This document shows positions 18,923 to 27,910 of a stretch of DNA of 64,000 nt, one piece after another. The stretch's first letter is position 1; each line of letters opens with the position of its first letter. The notes below the pieces were generated by a model that was given only the letters and a program-made list of their open reading frames with translations, was not told the DNA's origin and made no database searches. The translations under genes were made by a program, and so were the position numbers. The stretch comes from Effrenium voratum (lineage: Eukaryota > Sar > Dinophyceae > Suessiales > Symbiodiniaceae): the NCBI GenBank assembly GCA_963377175.1, contig CAUJNA010001020.1:1-64000 (forward strand), in the 5' to 3' direction.

Positions 18923-19582
18923 ATGATTAATAATAAAAAGTTAATTTATGAAATGAAGCATGGGAAAATTAAACATTATCAACCTTATAAGAAAACAACT
19001 AAAATAACTAATGTTATGAAACAAACTGACAAAATATTAAATAGTTATTATCCTAATTCAAATTTAACTGATGCACAAGGATTAAGTAGAGCATATGGCA
19101 ATGGTAAAGGTTTTTATATTGATGGTAATAAAATGTATGTAAGCGGAACATTTGGAAAAGGTACGTTTGGAGGTGCTGTTAATGACATTCTGGCAGATGT
19201 AGGACTTCCCTTTAAAATGACTAAATATTCACAACGATATAAAGACACATCAACAGCATTGGATGAAAACAATGAAGTTAAACATCTTATAACACATAGT
19301 CTCGGTTCAAGTGTAGGGGCACAGATAACAAAAGATTACCCTGAAAGAGAATTAACTTTAACCACTTGTGGAGCGCCGTTTATATCACGAAGGTTTAAAA
19401 TTACCGATGATTACATTAATTTTAGAAGTATCTTAGACCCTGTCAGTATTGCTGACCGTGGTGCTATAACTGTTTATACTGGCTCATTAAATCCATATAC
19501 TAACCATGATTACATAACTGGATACGGAGACCAAGGCAAAGATGTTTCAAGAAGTGTTGACCCGGTAACGGAGATAATATAG
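18923..19582 (+). CDS. Class-3-lipase-like alpha/beta hydrolase
   Basis: Predicted 219 residues. The nucleophile elbow is ITHSLGSSVGAQ with Ser126 (consensus GHSLGGA; the first Gly is Thr here). A plausible acid is Asp172 (SILDPVS) and a plausible catalytic His is His195 (PYTNHDYITG), the order and spacing expected of a lipase_3 domain. TCGAPFISRRF after the nucleophile strand matches the family's TxGxPxxG region. No signal peptide is visible. It is the first gene of the plus-strand run leading to the MCP. In a virion gene cluster such an enzyme might breach a membrane during entry or release, but that is an inference. Confidence 0.7.
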   Translation: MINNKKLIYEMKHGKIKHYQPYKKTTKITNVMKQTDKILNSYYPNSNLTDAQGLSRAYGNGKGFYIDGNKMYVSGTFGKGTFGGAVNDILADVGLPFKMTKYSQRYKDTSTALDENNEVKHLITHSLGSSVGAQITKDYPERELTLTTCGAPFISRRFKITDDYINFRSILDPVSIADRGAITVYTGSLNPYTNHDYITGYGDQGKDVSRSVDPVTEII

Positions 19583-19622
19583 TTAAATAAGTACTTAAAT
19601 ATATAACTATATAATATTATAT

Positions 19623-19919
19623 ATGAATAATCAGTTAAATGAAAACTTGACAGAAATTGAAACAACACATACACCAATAACAATTGAACAAAGATTAATG
19701 GATTTATATAGAGATAATAAACGAACATATGTAAAATGCCAATGTGGATGTTATATATTTAGAGGTTTTGAATATTCCAACTGTTATAATTTTATCTTGT
19801 TTAAAGCAAAAGTCGCAAATAATAAGTTCTTGTTATTAAATGACAACAACAGATGTAATCACACTCAAACAGACATTGACAATATAGTAAAAAGAAAAAA
19901 CATAAATTTATTATCATAA
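19623..19919 (+). CDS. Unknown small Cys-containing protein
   Basis: Predicted 98 residues with a CQCGC cluster near residue 40 and CNH near residue 80, possibly a metal site. No family is recognised. It lies between the lipase-like gene and the MCP in a plus-strand run. Upstream is GTACTTAAATATATAAC, a loose variant of the shared ACTTAAAGA motif. Confidence 0.5.
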   Translation: MNNQLNENLTEIETTHTPITIEQRLMDLYRDNKRTYVKCQCGCYIFRGFEYSNCYNFILFKAKVANNKFLLLNDNNRCNHTQTDIDNIVKRKNINLLS

Positions 19920-19927
19920 TAATATTA

Positions 19928-20152
19928 ATGATACAACATAAGAAATATGACAATGAAACAACGGATGATATGATTAAGAATGAAAATAAAAAGTATAAGA
20001 AAAGTACATATGAAGAAATTAGAGAATTAGTAATGGAGAAAGAAAAAGGGAATAATCCAGTTGAAGATAAGATTAAGAAAAATAAAATGAAAATATTTAA
20101 AAATAATAATTCTAATCAAAAGGATTACACTAAATTATTTAATTTAGTTTAG
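19928..20152 (+). CDS. Unknown small Lys-rich protein
   Basis: Predicted 74 residues, very rich in Lys, Glu and Asn, probably one charged helix. It starts 8 bp after the previous ORF and ends 34 bp before the MCP start. No domain is seen; the composition is also compatible with a chance ORF in AT-rich DNA, but its tight spacing favours a gene. Confidence 0.4.
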   Translation: MIQHKKYDNETTDDMIKNENKKYKKSTYEEIRELVMEKEKGNNPVEDKIKKNKMKIFKNNNSNQKDYTKLFNLV

Positions 20153-20186
20153 TTTAAATTATTTCTAAATTAAATTATATATAGCA

Positions 20187-21569
20187 ATGGAAACTTTTAG
20201 TGCTGAAGATATTCTAATTGACAACCTCTCATTCAAATTAAATAAAGGTGCAAGTTATATCAACGACCGTCGTTCTGTCTCGTTTTTCCCTTCTGGGAGT
20301 AATATCTACACCCCTTCATCTGGTCAACGTGTGTTGAAAATAGCTTTAAATGCTGAAGATAATACTTGGCTTGACCCGCAGAGTGTAATGGTTTATTTCA
20401 CTGTTGAAAACACTGACCCGTTAGACAATAAACGCTTACGTCCTCTGTCTCCTGCTTATTCCTTTTTTAGAAGAGCAAGACTAATTGCTGGTAATCAACT
20501 TGTTGAAGACATTGATTATTACAACCGAAATCATCACATGATGAGTTGCTTGATGTCAAAAGGAGCAAGAGACAATGAAGACGCCCAGAGTTTTGGTTAT
20601 AGGTACGATGATGATTTAAACACACGTCGTGCAGTTCCTGCATCGGGTCATATAGGTACTGCATATGACGCTTACACAATTCCAGGCTTTAGAAGAAAAA
20701 TGGTTGTGGGATTTAAACCGATGCTTGGTTTATTCAATCAATTTAAGTATATTCCGTTAAAAGCGTGTCCACTTGTTTTAGAGCTTGAACTAGTTTCAAA
20801 TTTTACCGATTGTGTTGTTACAGCTGGTGGGTCGAGGTTTCCAGCAAGTGGCAACACAGACACAAGCCTTCATACAAATGAGCAGTTCTCAATTAGTAAC
20901 GCATTCCTTCAAACTGATTTAGTAAGCTTGGACAATGACCTTCATAATAAATATGTTGCACACCTACTTGATGGGAAAGAATTACCTATTACTTATAATA
21001 CTTATATTTGTCAATCTAATCAAGTTCCCGATGGTTCGTCGTCAATTAACACTACTGTTGTTCGTTCAGTGTCTAAACTCGCTGCCGCGTTCATCAGTTT
21101 TAACAAAAGCGGAGTAGGCGATACTCACGTTATGAAAGGATACAACAATTTCTATCATCCTATGTATAAATTGAATTATCAAGACAGTGGATACTACAAT
21201 TCCGACCTTGATCTAGAATTTCAACTTCAATTAGGGTCAAAACTATATCCTGAGTATCCTTGCCGTTCATTAACACAAGCATTCTATTATTTACGAAAAG
21301 CATTAAATTTACCATTGTTCCATCAACACCATTTATCAAATGAATATTCTGCTTATCGTGTTGATAAGTTTATCTTTGCTATGGATTTCGAAAAGGTTCC
21401 CGATAGTTCATATACTGGAATTAACACAAAAGCAGGACAACAACTTTTAATTCGTGTGAAACCTATTGGAAGTATGGTAACAGCAAATATGCCAGATACA
21501 ATATATATAACATTAGTATCAGAACAAATATTATCCATTAGAGACGCCGGAGTTCAGATTTTGGATTAA
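20187..21569 (+). CDS. Major capsid protein, double jelly-roll
   Basis: Predicted 460 residues, within the range of Polinton and Polinton-like virus MCPs. Recognition rests on the N-terminal pattern (NDRRSVSFFPSGSNIYTPSS, then a strand ending LKIALNAEDNTWLDPQSV) and on RARLIAGNQLVEDIDYYNR in the first third, a signature of the group: a strand with gNqxvEdI followed by Tyr/Asn/Arg. The middle GFKPMLGLFNQFKYIPLKAC and the C-terminal half again alternate strands and turns, fitting two tandem jelly rolls. It would form the trimeric hexon capsomers. It is intact with a clear ATG preceded by TTATATATAGCA, a late-type upstream sequence. A hairpin follows the stop. Confidence 0.88.
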   Translation: METFSAEDILIDNLSFKLNKGASYINDRRSVSFFPSGSNIYTPSSGQRVLKIALNAEDNTWLDPQSVMVYFTVENTDPLDNKRLRPLSPAYSFFRRARLIAGNQLVEDIDYYNRNHHMMSCLMSKGARDNEDAQSFGYRYDDDLNTRRAVPASGHIGTAYDAYTIPGFRRKMVVGFKPMLGLFNQFKYIPLKACPLVLELELVSNFTDCVVTAGGSRFPASGNTDTSLHTNEQFSISNAFLQTDLVSLDNDLHNKYVAHLLDGKELPITYNTYICQSNQVPDGSSSINTTVVRSVSKLAAAFISFNKSGVGDTHVMKGYNNFYHPMYKLNYQDSGYYNSDLDLEFQLQLGSKLYPEYPCRSLTQAFYYLRKALNLPLFHQHHLSNEYSAYRVDKFIFAMDFEKVPDSSYTGINTKAGQQLLIRVKPIGSMVTANMPDTIYITLVSEQILSIRDAGVQILD

Positions 21570-21578
21570 GAATAAGTA

Positions 21579-21616
21579 AAAATGATAACATTAAAATAAA
21601 TAAATATTATCATTTT
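21579..21616 (+). terminator. Hairpin after the MCP gene
   Basis: AAAATGATAA (21579-21588) and TTATCATTTT (21607-21616) are perfect inverted copies with an 18-bp AT-rich loop, starting 10 bp after the MCP stop. A transcript 3'-end role is inferred from position only. Confidence 0.45.
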
Positions 21617-21632
21617 CTACTATTAATATATA

Positions 21633-24392
21633 ATGCCTTCAATAAATTTAACAAACTTTGAAATGTTGTAGCGCACACAATTAGCGAAATCAATTCTACA
21701 AGCGGGGTAACAAACATTAGAAACATATACGCTAATCAATCAGATATAATTGATTTACTCAACAACAAAGCAGACCAAGTAGATACTTACACAAAAGCAC
21801 AGATTGACGCAAATTTTTACGATATAAATCAATCATACAATAAGACGGAAGTTAATGTATTATCAAATAATATTAGTTCAAATACATTTTTAATAGGTAA
21901 TCTGACAATAACTTCAAATACAATTTTTAATAATATTTCATCAAATACAAATTTAATAAGTAATTTAAATTCTACTATAACATCTAATTTTAATAATATT
22001 TCTTCAAATACTAATTTAATTAATTCAAATATTAATAATATTTCATCTAATACTCATTTAATAGATAATTTGAATTCTACTATAACATCTAATTTTAATA
22101 ATATTTCTTCTAATACAAATTTAATAAATAATTTAAATTCTACTATGACAACTAATTTTAATAATATTTCTTCAAATACTATTTTAATAACAGGATTAAA
22201 TAGTACTGTAAATTCCCATATTTCAGCCATATCAGATTTACAGAATGGTGGTTCACTTAATGAAGCAGATTATTATAATAAAATAACAACTAATAATTTA
22301 TTATCAGAAAAATTAGATACATCAGTGTTAAATAATACATTAATACGTAATATAACAACTAATTCAACTTTCAAAATAGCAGAATTTGGAAATTATAATT
22401 ATTATCATGAATTATACAATAATTATATTGATACTTATGTTTATGGAAGTTTAACAGGCGCGACAATGTTTTTAAATCAAAGAGGTTTTGGAGAAGTAGA
22501 AATCATAATTCTTCAACTTTTCAAAATGATAAAATATTATTAAATCATAATACTACAATATTATCTAATTTACAAGTATCTGGTTTATTTTCGTGTTCGT
22601 CTATTTTAGATATAGCAGGTTCTGATGCTAGATATGTTTTACAGTCAGATAATTTAGCAGGATTAATAAGTGGTAATACAAATACGATAAATACAATAAT
22701 TACAAATGATAGCGCACAGGATGTATCAATAAGTCAAAAATTAGACAAAGTTAATACAACTGCACAAACAGTAAACTCTCCATTAATACTTAGTTTAACA
22801 GATAATACTAATCCAATATTTAGAATCCAGGACGCAGTTAGTAACCAACGACTGGAATTTAAAAGAGGTTGTCAGTTGGACTCTTATCAAGGACTAACAG
22901 GTGCTACTCCTTATAGATTATGGTTAGGATGGAATACAGGAGATGTTATTATTGGAAGACCTAATAATGCTTCAAGAATTACGATTAACGGTAATGTTCA
23001 TACTTCATACAATTTTGCTCAAGCACACGGAACATCATATTTCGAAGGAGGTGTGTATATGAAAGGAAATTTATTTACAGATATTAAAACAAAAAATAGA
23101 TAATATCAATACTTCAATAAATGGATTAGAACCATATTTAGAAACATATACACCAGATGCAATAGAAGGTTTTTATATACATCATCCTAATTTTGTAGCG
23201 TGTAGTGTAGGAGATGTAACTAATGCTTCTAACCAATATTTTATGGCTGATGGGCTTGTAGGAAAAACAATTTTTAGTAAACCTATAGATGTGTTAGGTA
23301 ATATTTATACGAATGCTGATGTTAATTGTGATAATGTTAATATTGATACTGATGGTAAATTAACAATTGATACAAACTGTGAATTATATAGATATGTTAG
23401 TGCTTTTTCATCTTTTGATATGAGAATAGTGATGCTAATTCTTCAATTAGATTTATTTGTGGAGACCCCGCTGTTCAGTCTAACATAGTCGGGGCAGTTA
23501 ATATTACCAGTGGATGGACTTTTAATACTGCTACTGTTGATGTTATGGGTAATTTATTTGCTGATGATGTTTATGTTAAAACTAATGGAGCATTAAGAAG
23601 CAATCATTTAGCACCTAACGGAGGAACATTAATAACCGTTGATACTAATATGGCAATACAAAATGCTATTTAGCAACTAATACAATACAATCATTTGATT
23701 TAACAACAGTTTCATTTTTAAATGATATTTCCATGACTACTGGCACAGACATAAAGCTTGGTACGCGTGAAATATCAACTTATTATGATGGAACTAATTT
23801 ATCTACATTTGATGTAATATTCAGAACGTCAAATACAGCTTTTAGAGTTTCAGATAGTTCAACTACACCTTCAGTTTTATTATCTATTGATAAGACATTT
23901 GGAACAACAGTAAATACTGGAAGTTTTACAAATAATGCCTCATCAACATTCAATGAAAATGTAACAGTTGCAGGAACGAAGAAATTGTTATGTAATACAC
24001 TTGAACCATCAACAGGAACTAATATAGACTTAACAGCAACGACAGTAACCATTAATGGAACGTTTGTTGATTCATCTGATTCGCGGTTGAAATATGACAT
24101 AGACAATGTCAAATCTAACTGTATGAATATTATTAAGAAATTTAAGCCAAAGAAGTTTAAGAGACACGATAGAAATGACGGGGGTAAAACTCATATAGGA
24201 TATATCGCAGATGAAGTATTAAAAGCAATTCCTAAAGAGTTTGAAAATATTGTATGTAAAGATAAAGAGTATTTAGGATTGAATTATTTAGTTTTACCCG
24301 TGTTGGTTCATAAAGCAGTATTAGAATTAAATGATAAAATAGATAAACTTGAAAAAGAAATTAAGGAATTGAAAAAAGAAAAATCTAAATAA
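21633..24392 (+). pseudogene. Fibre-like protein with S74 chaperone tail, five frameshifts
   Basis: One long fibre-type gene is spread over three frames. It opens MPSINLTNFEML-stop (21633-21671). It then continues in other frames at 21662-22543, about 22492-23103, about 23084-23488, about 23422-23675 and about 23676-24392, with four -1 shifts and one +1 shift. The second segment has at least six copies of an Asn/Ser-rich repeat (SNFNNISSNTNLINNLNST-like, about 20-23 residues), a coiled-coil shaft pattern. The end carries an S74 intramolecular chaperone: SDSRLKYDI at about 24070-24100, keeping the Ser and Lys used for self-cleavage, then GYIADEV, then a terminal coiled coil. Such fibres trimerise and bind host cells. 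Its place right after the MCP fits. The breaks are concentrated here, whereas the 3.4-kb polymerase frame has none inside it. Confidence 0.75.
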
Positions 24393-24401
24393 TAATATAT
24401 A

Positions 24402-24611
24402 ATGGGTATTGGTCAAAGCAAAAACGAAGAAAATAACAGTATGGAAGACATTAAGAATTTAAGAGTAGATGAAAAAACGAGAGCGGATACTTTAATAATA
24501 AAATCTATTCAAGAATGTGTAACGAGAATAGAAAAGTTAGAAAATCAAAAATCGGACAAACTATTATATAAATTACCTGCGTTGAATTTATGCAACGCTT
24601 CATTGATTTAA
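24402..24611 (+). CDS. Small protein with N-myristoylation signal
   Basis: Predicted 69 residues starting MGIGQSKNEEN. Gly2 with Ser6 fits the eukaryotic N-myristoyltransferase consensus (MGxxxS/T), so the protein may be membrane-tethered in the host cell. The rest is charged and helical with no known domain. It starts 9 bp after the fibre stop, with AATAATATATA upstream. Several DNA virus virion or egress proteins use this modification; the link here is inference. Confidence 0.5.
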   Translation: MGIGQSKNEENNSMEDIKNLRVDEKTRADTLIIKSIQECVTRIEKLENQKSDKLLYKLPALNLCNASLI

Positions 24612-24621
24612 ATTAATAATA

Positions 24622-25170
24622 TTAATATGATTCATTAACATTATTAATTAAAAAATATGAATAAGATTTACTAATAAAACTTTGTCTTTCATAATTGATG
24701 ACTTTAATAGTTATTTTTTTCACATGTAATGAAATAAAATTAGCCACATTGTCCCTATACACTAAATTAGTTTCATAAAGGTCTTTATTAAGAAAATAAT
24801 AAATATCAAATAAATTATTTGATGTTAAAGTACGATTACGAACATGATTCAAACAAGTAAATGAGGTAGATGTAACAAATATATCATATTCAATTAATAA
24901 TTTTAATGGTTTATGTTTTTGATGTAATTTATCTAACTCACTTAAGTTAAAAATATATGATATGCCGTTATTGATAATATTTTTCATATTGATATTATCA
25001 ATTTCAAAATATTGTGAATTCTTTAATTTGTAAGACTTATACACTGGTTTAAATTTATTAATATAATTTTTAATAATATTATTATTTTTTATTTTTAATA
25101 ATCTAACATCACCTAAATTATAAGATAATACAAGGTTTTTAATGTCTAATGGTAAATCATAAAATAACAT
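24622..25170 (-). CDS. Unknown protein, weak F-box-like start
   Basis: Predicted 182 residues. The N-terminus FYDLPLDIKNLVLSYNLGD resembles the LPxDIxxLIxxY opening of F-box-like proteins in large DNA viruses. The rest is Asn/Ile/Lys/Tyr-rich with no clear domain. It converges with the 24402 ORF, 10 bp away, and lies just downstream of the ATPase in the same direction. A role in ubiquitin-linked host control would follow only if the F-box is real. Confidence 0.45.
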   Translation of the reverse strand: MLFYDLPLDIKNLVLSYNLGDVRLLKIKNNNIIKNYINKFKPVYKSYKLKNSQYFEIDNINMKNIINNGISYIFNLSELDKLHQKHKPLKLLIEYDIFVTSTSFTCLNHVRNRTLTSNNLFDIYYFLNKDLYETNLVYRDNVANFISLHVKKITIKVINYERQSFISKSYSYFLINNVNESY

Positions 25171-25185
25171 AATATATTTAAATCT

Positions 25186-25941
25186 TTATTTTATTTTAAA
25201 TGCTTTTTCAAATCTAACATAAAACATATTATTAACATCTTTGGAATTCATATTAACATAAAAGAAGGAGTATGGCTTATCATCTACCGCTTTATGATAC
25301 ATATTTAACAGTTGCTCTTTATCAACGATGGCCGAGTTTTCCTCAATGAATGACATTAACTCTGATACATTCTTTAACTTAAAGATATACAACGAACTAG
25401 AATTCAACCTAATGATTGGTGCTAGGACACGATATTTTTGAACGCTTAAACAAAAACTAATGGCGTCGTGCCTGCCTCTCGTTGCCAGTCCATGAAGTAA
25501 CTTACTATATCTAACAAATTTAGGGTCGTCTGCAAAATCATCAACTATGATTAAAATTGAATGTAGTTTCTTCATCTTCTGTTCTTTCATATAATGAATT
25601 ATCTTTCTTTGTGTGTTAATTATTTCTTCCAGTTCTTCAGGTTGGTAGGTGTCATAATATAACTTTTCTTTTTCATCATCAACCTTCATATTATCTTTTT
25701 GATATTTCTTGACTTCAACGAAGGTAGGGTCATTATGAACCGACGGGCTAAAAATGAATATACGGGCGAAGCAGTCCCTATAAACATTTAGGATAAGGTT
25801 TTGAATTAAAACTGTTTTGCCACCCGTTGATGAAGCAACAACAATTGAGCGAAAAGGTAGTTTTGGCACATGTTCATATTTAGATTGTTTGAAATCGTAA
25901 TCAGTTATATTTATTGGTTTTATTATTGGAACATCAGACAT
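25186..25941 (-). CDS. Packaging ATPase, FtsK/HerA (A32) type
   Basis: Predicted 251 residues, typical size for Polinton and virophage genome-packaging ATPases. Walker A is ASSTGGKT at 36-43 after strand RSIVV; Walker B is SILIIVDDFAD with Asp134/Asp135; a following LATRGRHDAISFCLSVQKY carries the conserved Arg-rich loop and the polar sensor region of the family. It would pump element DNA into preformed capsids. The Walker A deviates slightly from GxxGxGK[ST] (Ala first), as is common in this group. Intact with a clear ATG. Confidence 0.85.
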   Translation of the reverse strand: MSDVPIIKPINITDYDFKQSKYEHVPKLPFRSIVVASSTGGKTVLIQNLILNVYRDCFARIFIFSPSVHNDPTFVEVKKYQKDNMKVDDEKEKLYYDTYQPEELEEIINTQRKIIHYMKEQKMKKLHSILIIVDDFADDPKFVRYSKLLHGLATRGRHDAISFCLSVQKYRVLAPIIRLNSSSLYIFKLKNVSELMSFIEENSAIVDKEQLLNMYHKAVDDKPYSFFYVNMNSKDVNNMFYVRFEKAFKIK

Positions 25942-25993
25942 AATAAAATAATATTAAAGTTATTTAGAAAATATTTTATATTTATTATTTTAT

Positions 25994-26176
25994 ATGAATA
26001 GAAGTTATTCGGATTATATTGATATAATAGATAAAGTAGAAAATATAGAACAAGTTGTTATAACCGATAATAGATTTAAGAAAGTATGCTATTTTGTTTT
26101 AGAATTAATTAAGTTTGTGATACAATATATTAAAAATATAAATATTAATATAGATGGGGAGAAAGAAAAAGAATAA
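25994..26176 (+). CDS. Small ORF, possible single membrane helix
   Basis: Predicted 60 residues. The segment VCYFVLELIKFVIQYIKNI in the second half is hydrophobic enough to be a weak membrane helix, followed by a charged tail. It overlaps the next ORF by 23 bp. No family is recognised. Confidence 0.35.
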   Translation: MNRSYSDYIDIIDKVENIEQVVITDNRFKKVCYFVLELIKFVIQYIKNININIDGEKEKE

Positions 26177-26513
26177 GACAGAATCAGTTGTTTCTTCAAC
26201 TGATGAAGAAAAAGAAGAAATTGTTAAAGAAACATCAGTTATTGAGTTTGCTTGTCCAATGTGCAAAAAAATGTTAGAAATGAAAAATGAATTAGAAATA
26301 CAAAAGAAAGGAAACTGTAAATGTTCGTGTATTCCGACAAGTTTCAAAATAAGTAGAAATGATAAGAAAATGAATATTGATAAAACTAAAGACAGTATAA
26401 ACTTAGAAACAGATGTTCATAATATAGCTATACGATTTGGGAGGGGAGTTACTCCATCAGATAATGGTGATAAGGAAACTCAGGAAACTGTTAAACAAAT
26501 AATGAAAAAATAG
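26154..26513 (+). CDS. Unknown protein with Cys-rich metal site
   Basis: Predicted 119 residues. A basic N-terminus (MGRKKKNK) is followed by a Ser/Glu stretch, then CPMC at about 41-44 and CKCSC about 23 residues later, probably a zinc site. The C-terminal part is mixed and charged. No family is recognised. It lies between the ATPase and the integrase in plus orientation. Confidence 0.5.
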   Translation: MGRKKKNKTESVVSSTDEEKEEIVKETSVIEFACPMCKKMLEMKNELEIQKKGNCKCSCIPTSFKISRNDKKMNIDKTKDSINLETDVHNIAIRFGRGVTPSDNGDKETQETVKQIMKK

Positions 26514-26583
26514 TATTTAAAGAGTAGATTTAACATAATTGCAACATTTAGTTTTAAAAGTTTAGTTTTATAATTTAGTATAT

Positions 26584-26883
26584 ATGGAGGAACATTTAGC
26601 GAACATTGACAGTAGTTTAGAGTTGTTGTTTCCAAGATTAGAAAAAGTGTTGGAGCAAAATGAAAACATACTGAACATCTTAAAGAGCATGAATATTAAA
26701 CCTACATATAATAACAATAACAGTTACCAAGCAAAAGAAGTAGATAGAGACAGTAGCGAATACAAAAATAAACGCAACATTTATGTTAAAAAACTGAATG
26801 AAAAAATCATAAAAGAACCTAAACAATCAAGTCTGGATTACTATCAAGTCAAGTATAAAGAAGATACCAAGAAATACGTTTAA
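26584..26883 (+). CDS. Unknown coiled-coil protein convergent with integrase
   Basis: Predicted 99 residues. The first 40 have heptad-like spacing of Leu/Ile/Val (LANIDSSLELLFPRLEKVLE), suggesting a short coiled coil; the C-terminal half is basic. Its stop overlaps the stop of the integrase by 4 bp in convergent orientation. No family is recognised. Confidence 0.5.
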   Translation: MEEHLANIDSSLELLFPRLEKVLEQNENILNILKSMNIKPTYNNNNSYQAKEVDRDSSEYKNKRNIYVKKLNEKIIKEPKQSSLDYYQVKYKEDTKKYV

Positions 26884-27806
26884 TCATTAACTAACAAAAT
26901 TTCGTGTCTCAAAAGCGGTTTGTTTATTCCTGCTACTTTGTAAGTTTTATTACCCATAATATCATATTCAATTTTATCAATATTGAATATTTTATTAGAC
27001 CATTTAGAGTTATACTCCTTTCTGTCGGTGTAATTACCCCTTTTCTTTTGGAACACTTTTACCTTGTCGTTCTCCTCTATTTTGGGATACTTTCTTTTGT
27101 TTTTTTCTCGTAGTTTAAGATTGACCTTTACATTTATTTCATTGTCGTCCTTGTGTGCTTCAGACGGCGCCATCCTTGTTGATGAGTGAGATGTGCTGTT
27201 ATACTGTTTCAATGCTTGCGTTAGGGCATCGGTCCATTTCATGTTGTTAAACCTAACTCTATCGTGAATTTTGTTTTTCATCGTTCTAATAAAACGCTCG
27301 GCCACATTTGCGTGGGTCTTCGTGACGATGTGGTTTATTCCTTCACTGTTGAAGAAATCCTGAACTTGATTTTTAGTTGCAAACGCTCCGTCGTCATCAG
27401 AATACACGGACATCGGATAACCCATCTTTTTAAAGCTTGCTCTCAACGCCTTCAAAACGTGCTCTCCGTCTCTTTCCTCCATCGGTATTACATCAGCTAA
27501 TTTACTGAAGATGTCAATCACGACTAAAGCATACTGTGGAACGATCTTGTCTTTTGCTAAAGGTGACATATGCATTAGGTCTATTTGATATTCATATCGC
27601 GCGAATGGAGCGGTATAGGAATTAGTACCTCTATAATTTTTGATTTGTATATTTGGTTGTTTCTTTAAGAAAGACTTTACATCGTCTATTGTTATTGTTG
27701 GGCCTTCTTCCTTTGCCTTCTTGTGTGTCGCTTGTGTGCTTCCGAAACCCTCGTCTAAGTCGTAATAGATGTTGCTGATTATTTGGTCTTTTGTTAATCT
27801 CGCCAT
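26880..27806 (-). CDS. Retrovirus-type DDE integrase
   Basis: Predicted 308 residues, the integrase that would insert the element. The rve catalytic core has Asp76 (YEYQIDLMHM), Asp at 137-138 (SVYSDDDGAF) and Glu170 (HANVAERFIRTM), giving the D-D-35-E type spacing with all residues present. The N-terminal about 60 residues resemble a short helical domain without an obvious HHCC zinc finger. The C-terminal segment (NKTYKVAGINKPLLRHEIL) looks like the small beta-rich DNA-binding domain of Polinton and retroviral integrases. It lies near the right end, a usual place for Polinton integrases. Intact with a clear ATG. Confidence 0.92.
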   Translation of the reverse strand: MARLTKDQIISNIYYDLDEGFGSTQATHKKAKEEGPTITIDDVKSFLKKQPNIQIKNYRGTNSYTAPFARYEYQIDLMHMSPLAKDKIVPQYALVVIDIFSKLADVIPMEERDGEHVLKALRASFKKMGYPMSVYSDDDGAFATKNQVQDFFNSEGINHIVTKTHANVAERFIRTMKNKIHDRVRFNNMKWTDALTQALKQYNSTSHSSTRMAPSEAHKDDNEINVKVNLKLREKNKRKYPKIEENDKVKVFQKKRGNYTDRKEYNSKWSNKIFNIDKIEYDIMGNKTYKVAGINKPLLRHEILLVND

Positions 27807-27866
27807 TATATTAAATTGTTAGAAAATATTTTTTCAATATAAAGCCCCGCCCCTTAACATAAAATA

Positions 27867-27880
27867 AAAATACTTAAAGA
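27867..27880 (+). promoter_or_regulatory. Shared promoter-like motif, near copy 4
   Basis: AAAATACTTAAAGA on the plus strand, the AAAACTACTTAAAGA motif minus one base, followed by TATTATATTA and the ATG at 27911, about 30 bp on. Layout and orientation match the other three copies. Confidence 0.55.
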
Positions 27881-27910
27881 AATATTAACTTATTATATTA
27901 AGTGAAAATT

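Noticed and set aside
23783..24112. Minus-strand ORF of 109 codons
   Set aside because: It is antisense to the fibre C-terminal region, which has clear S74 motifs on the plus strand.
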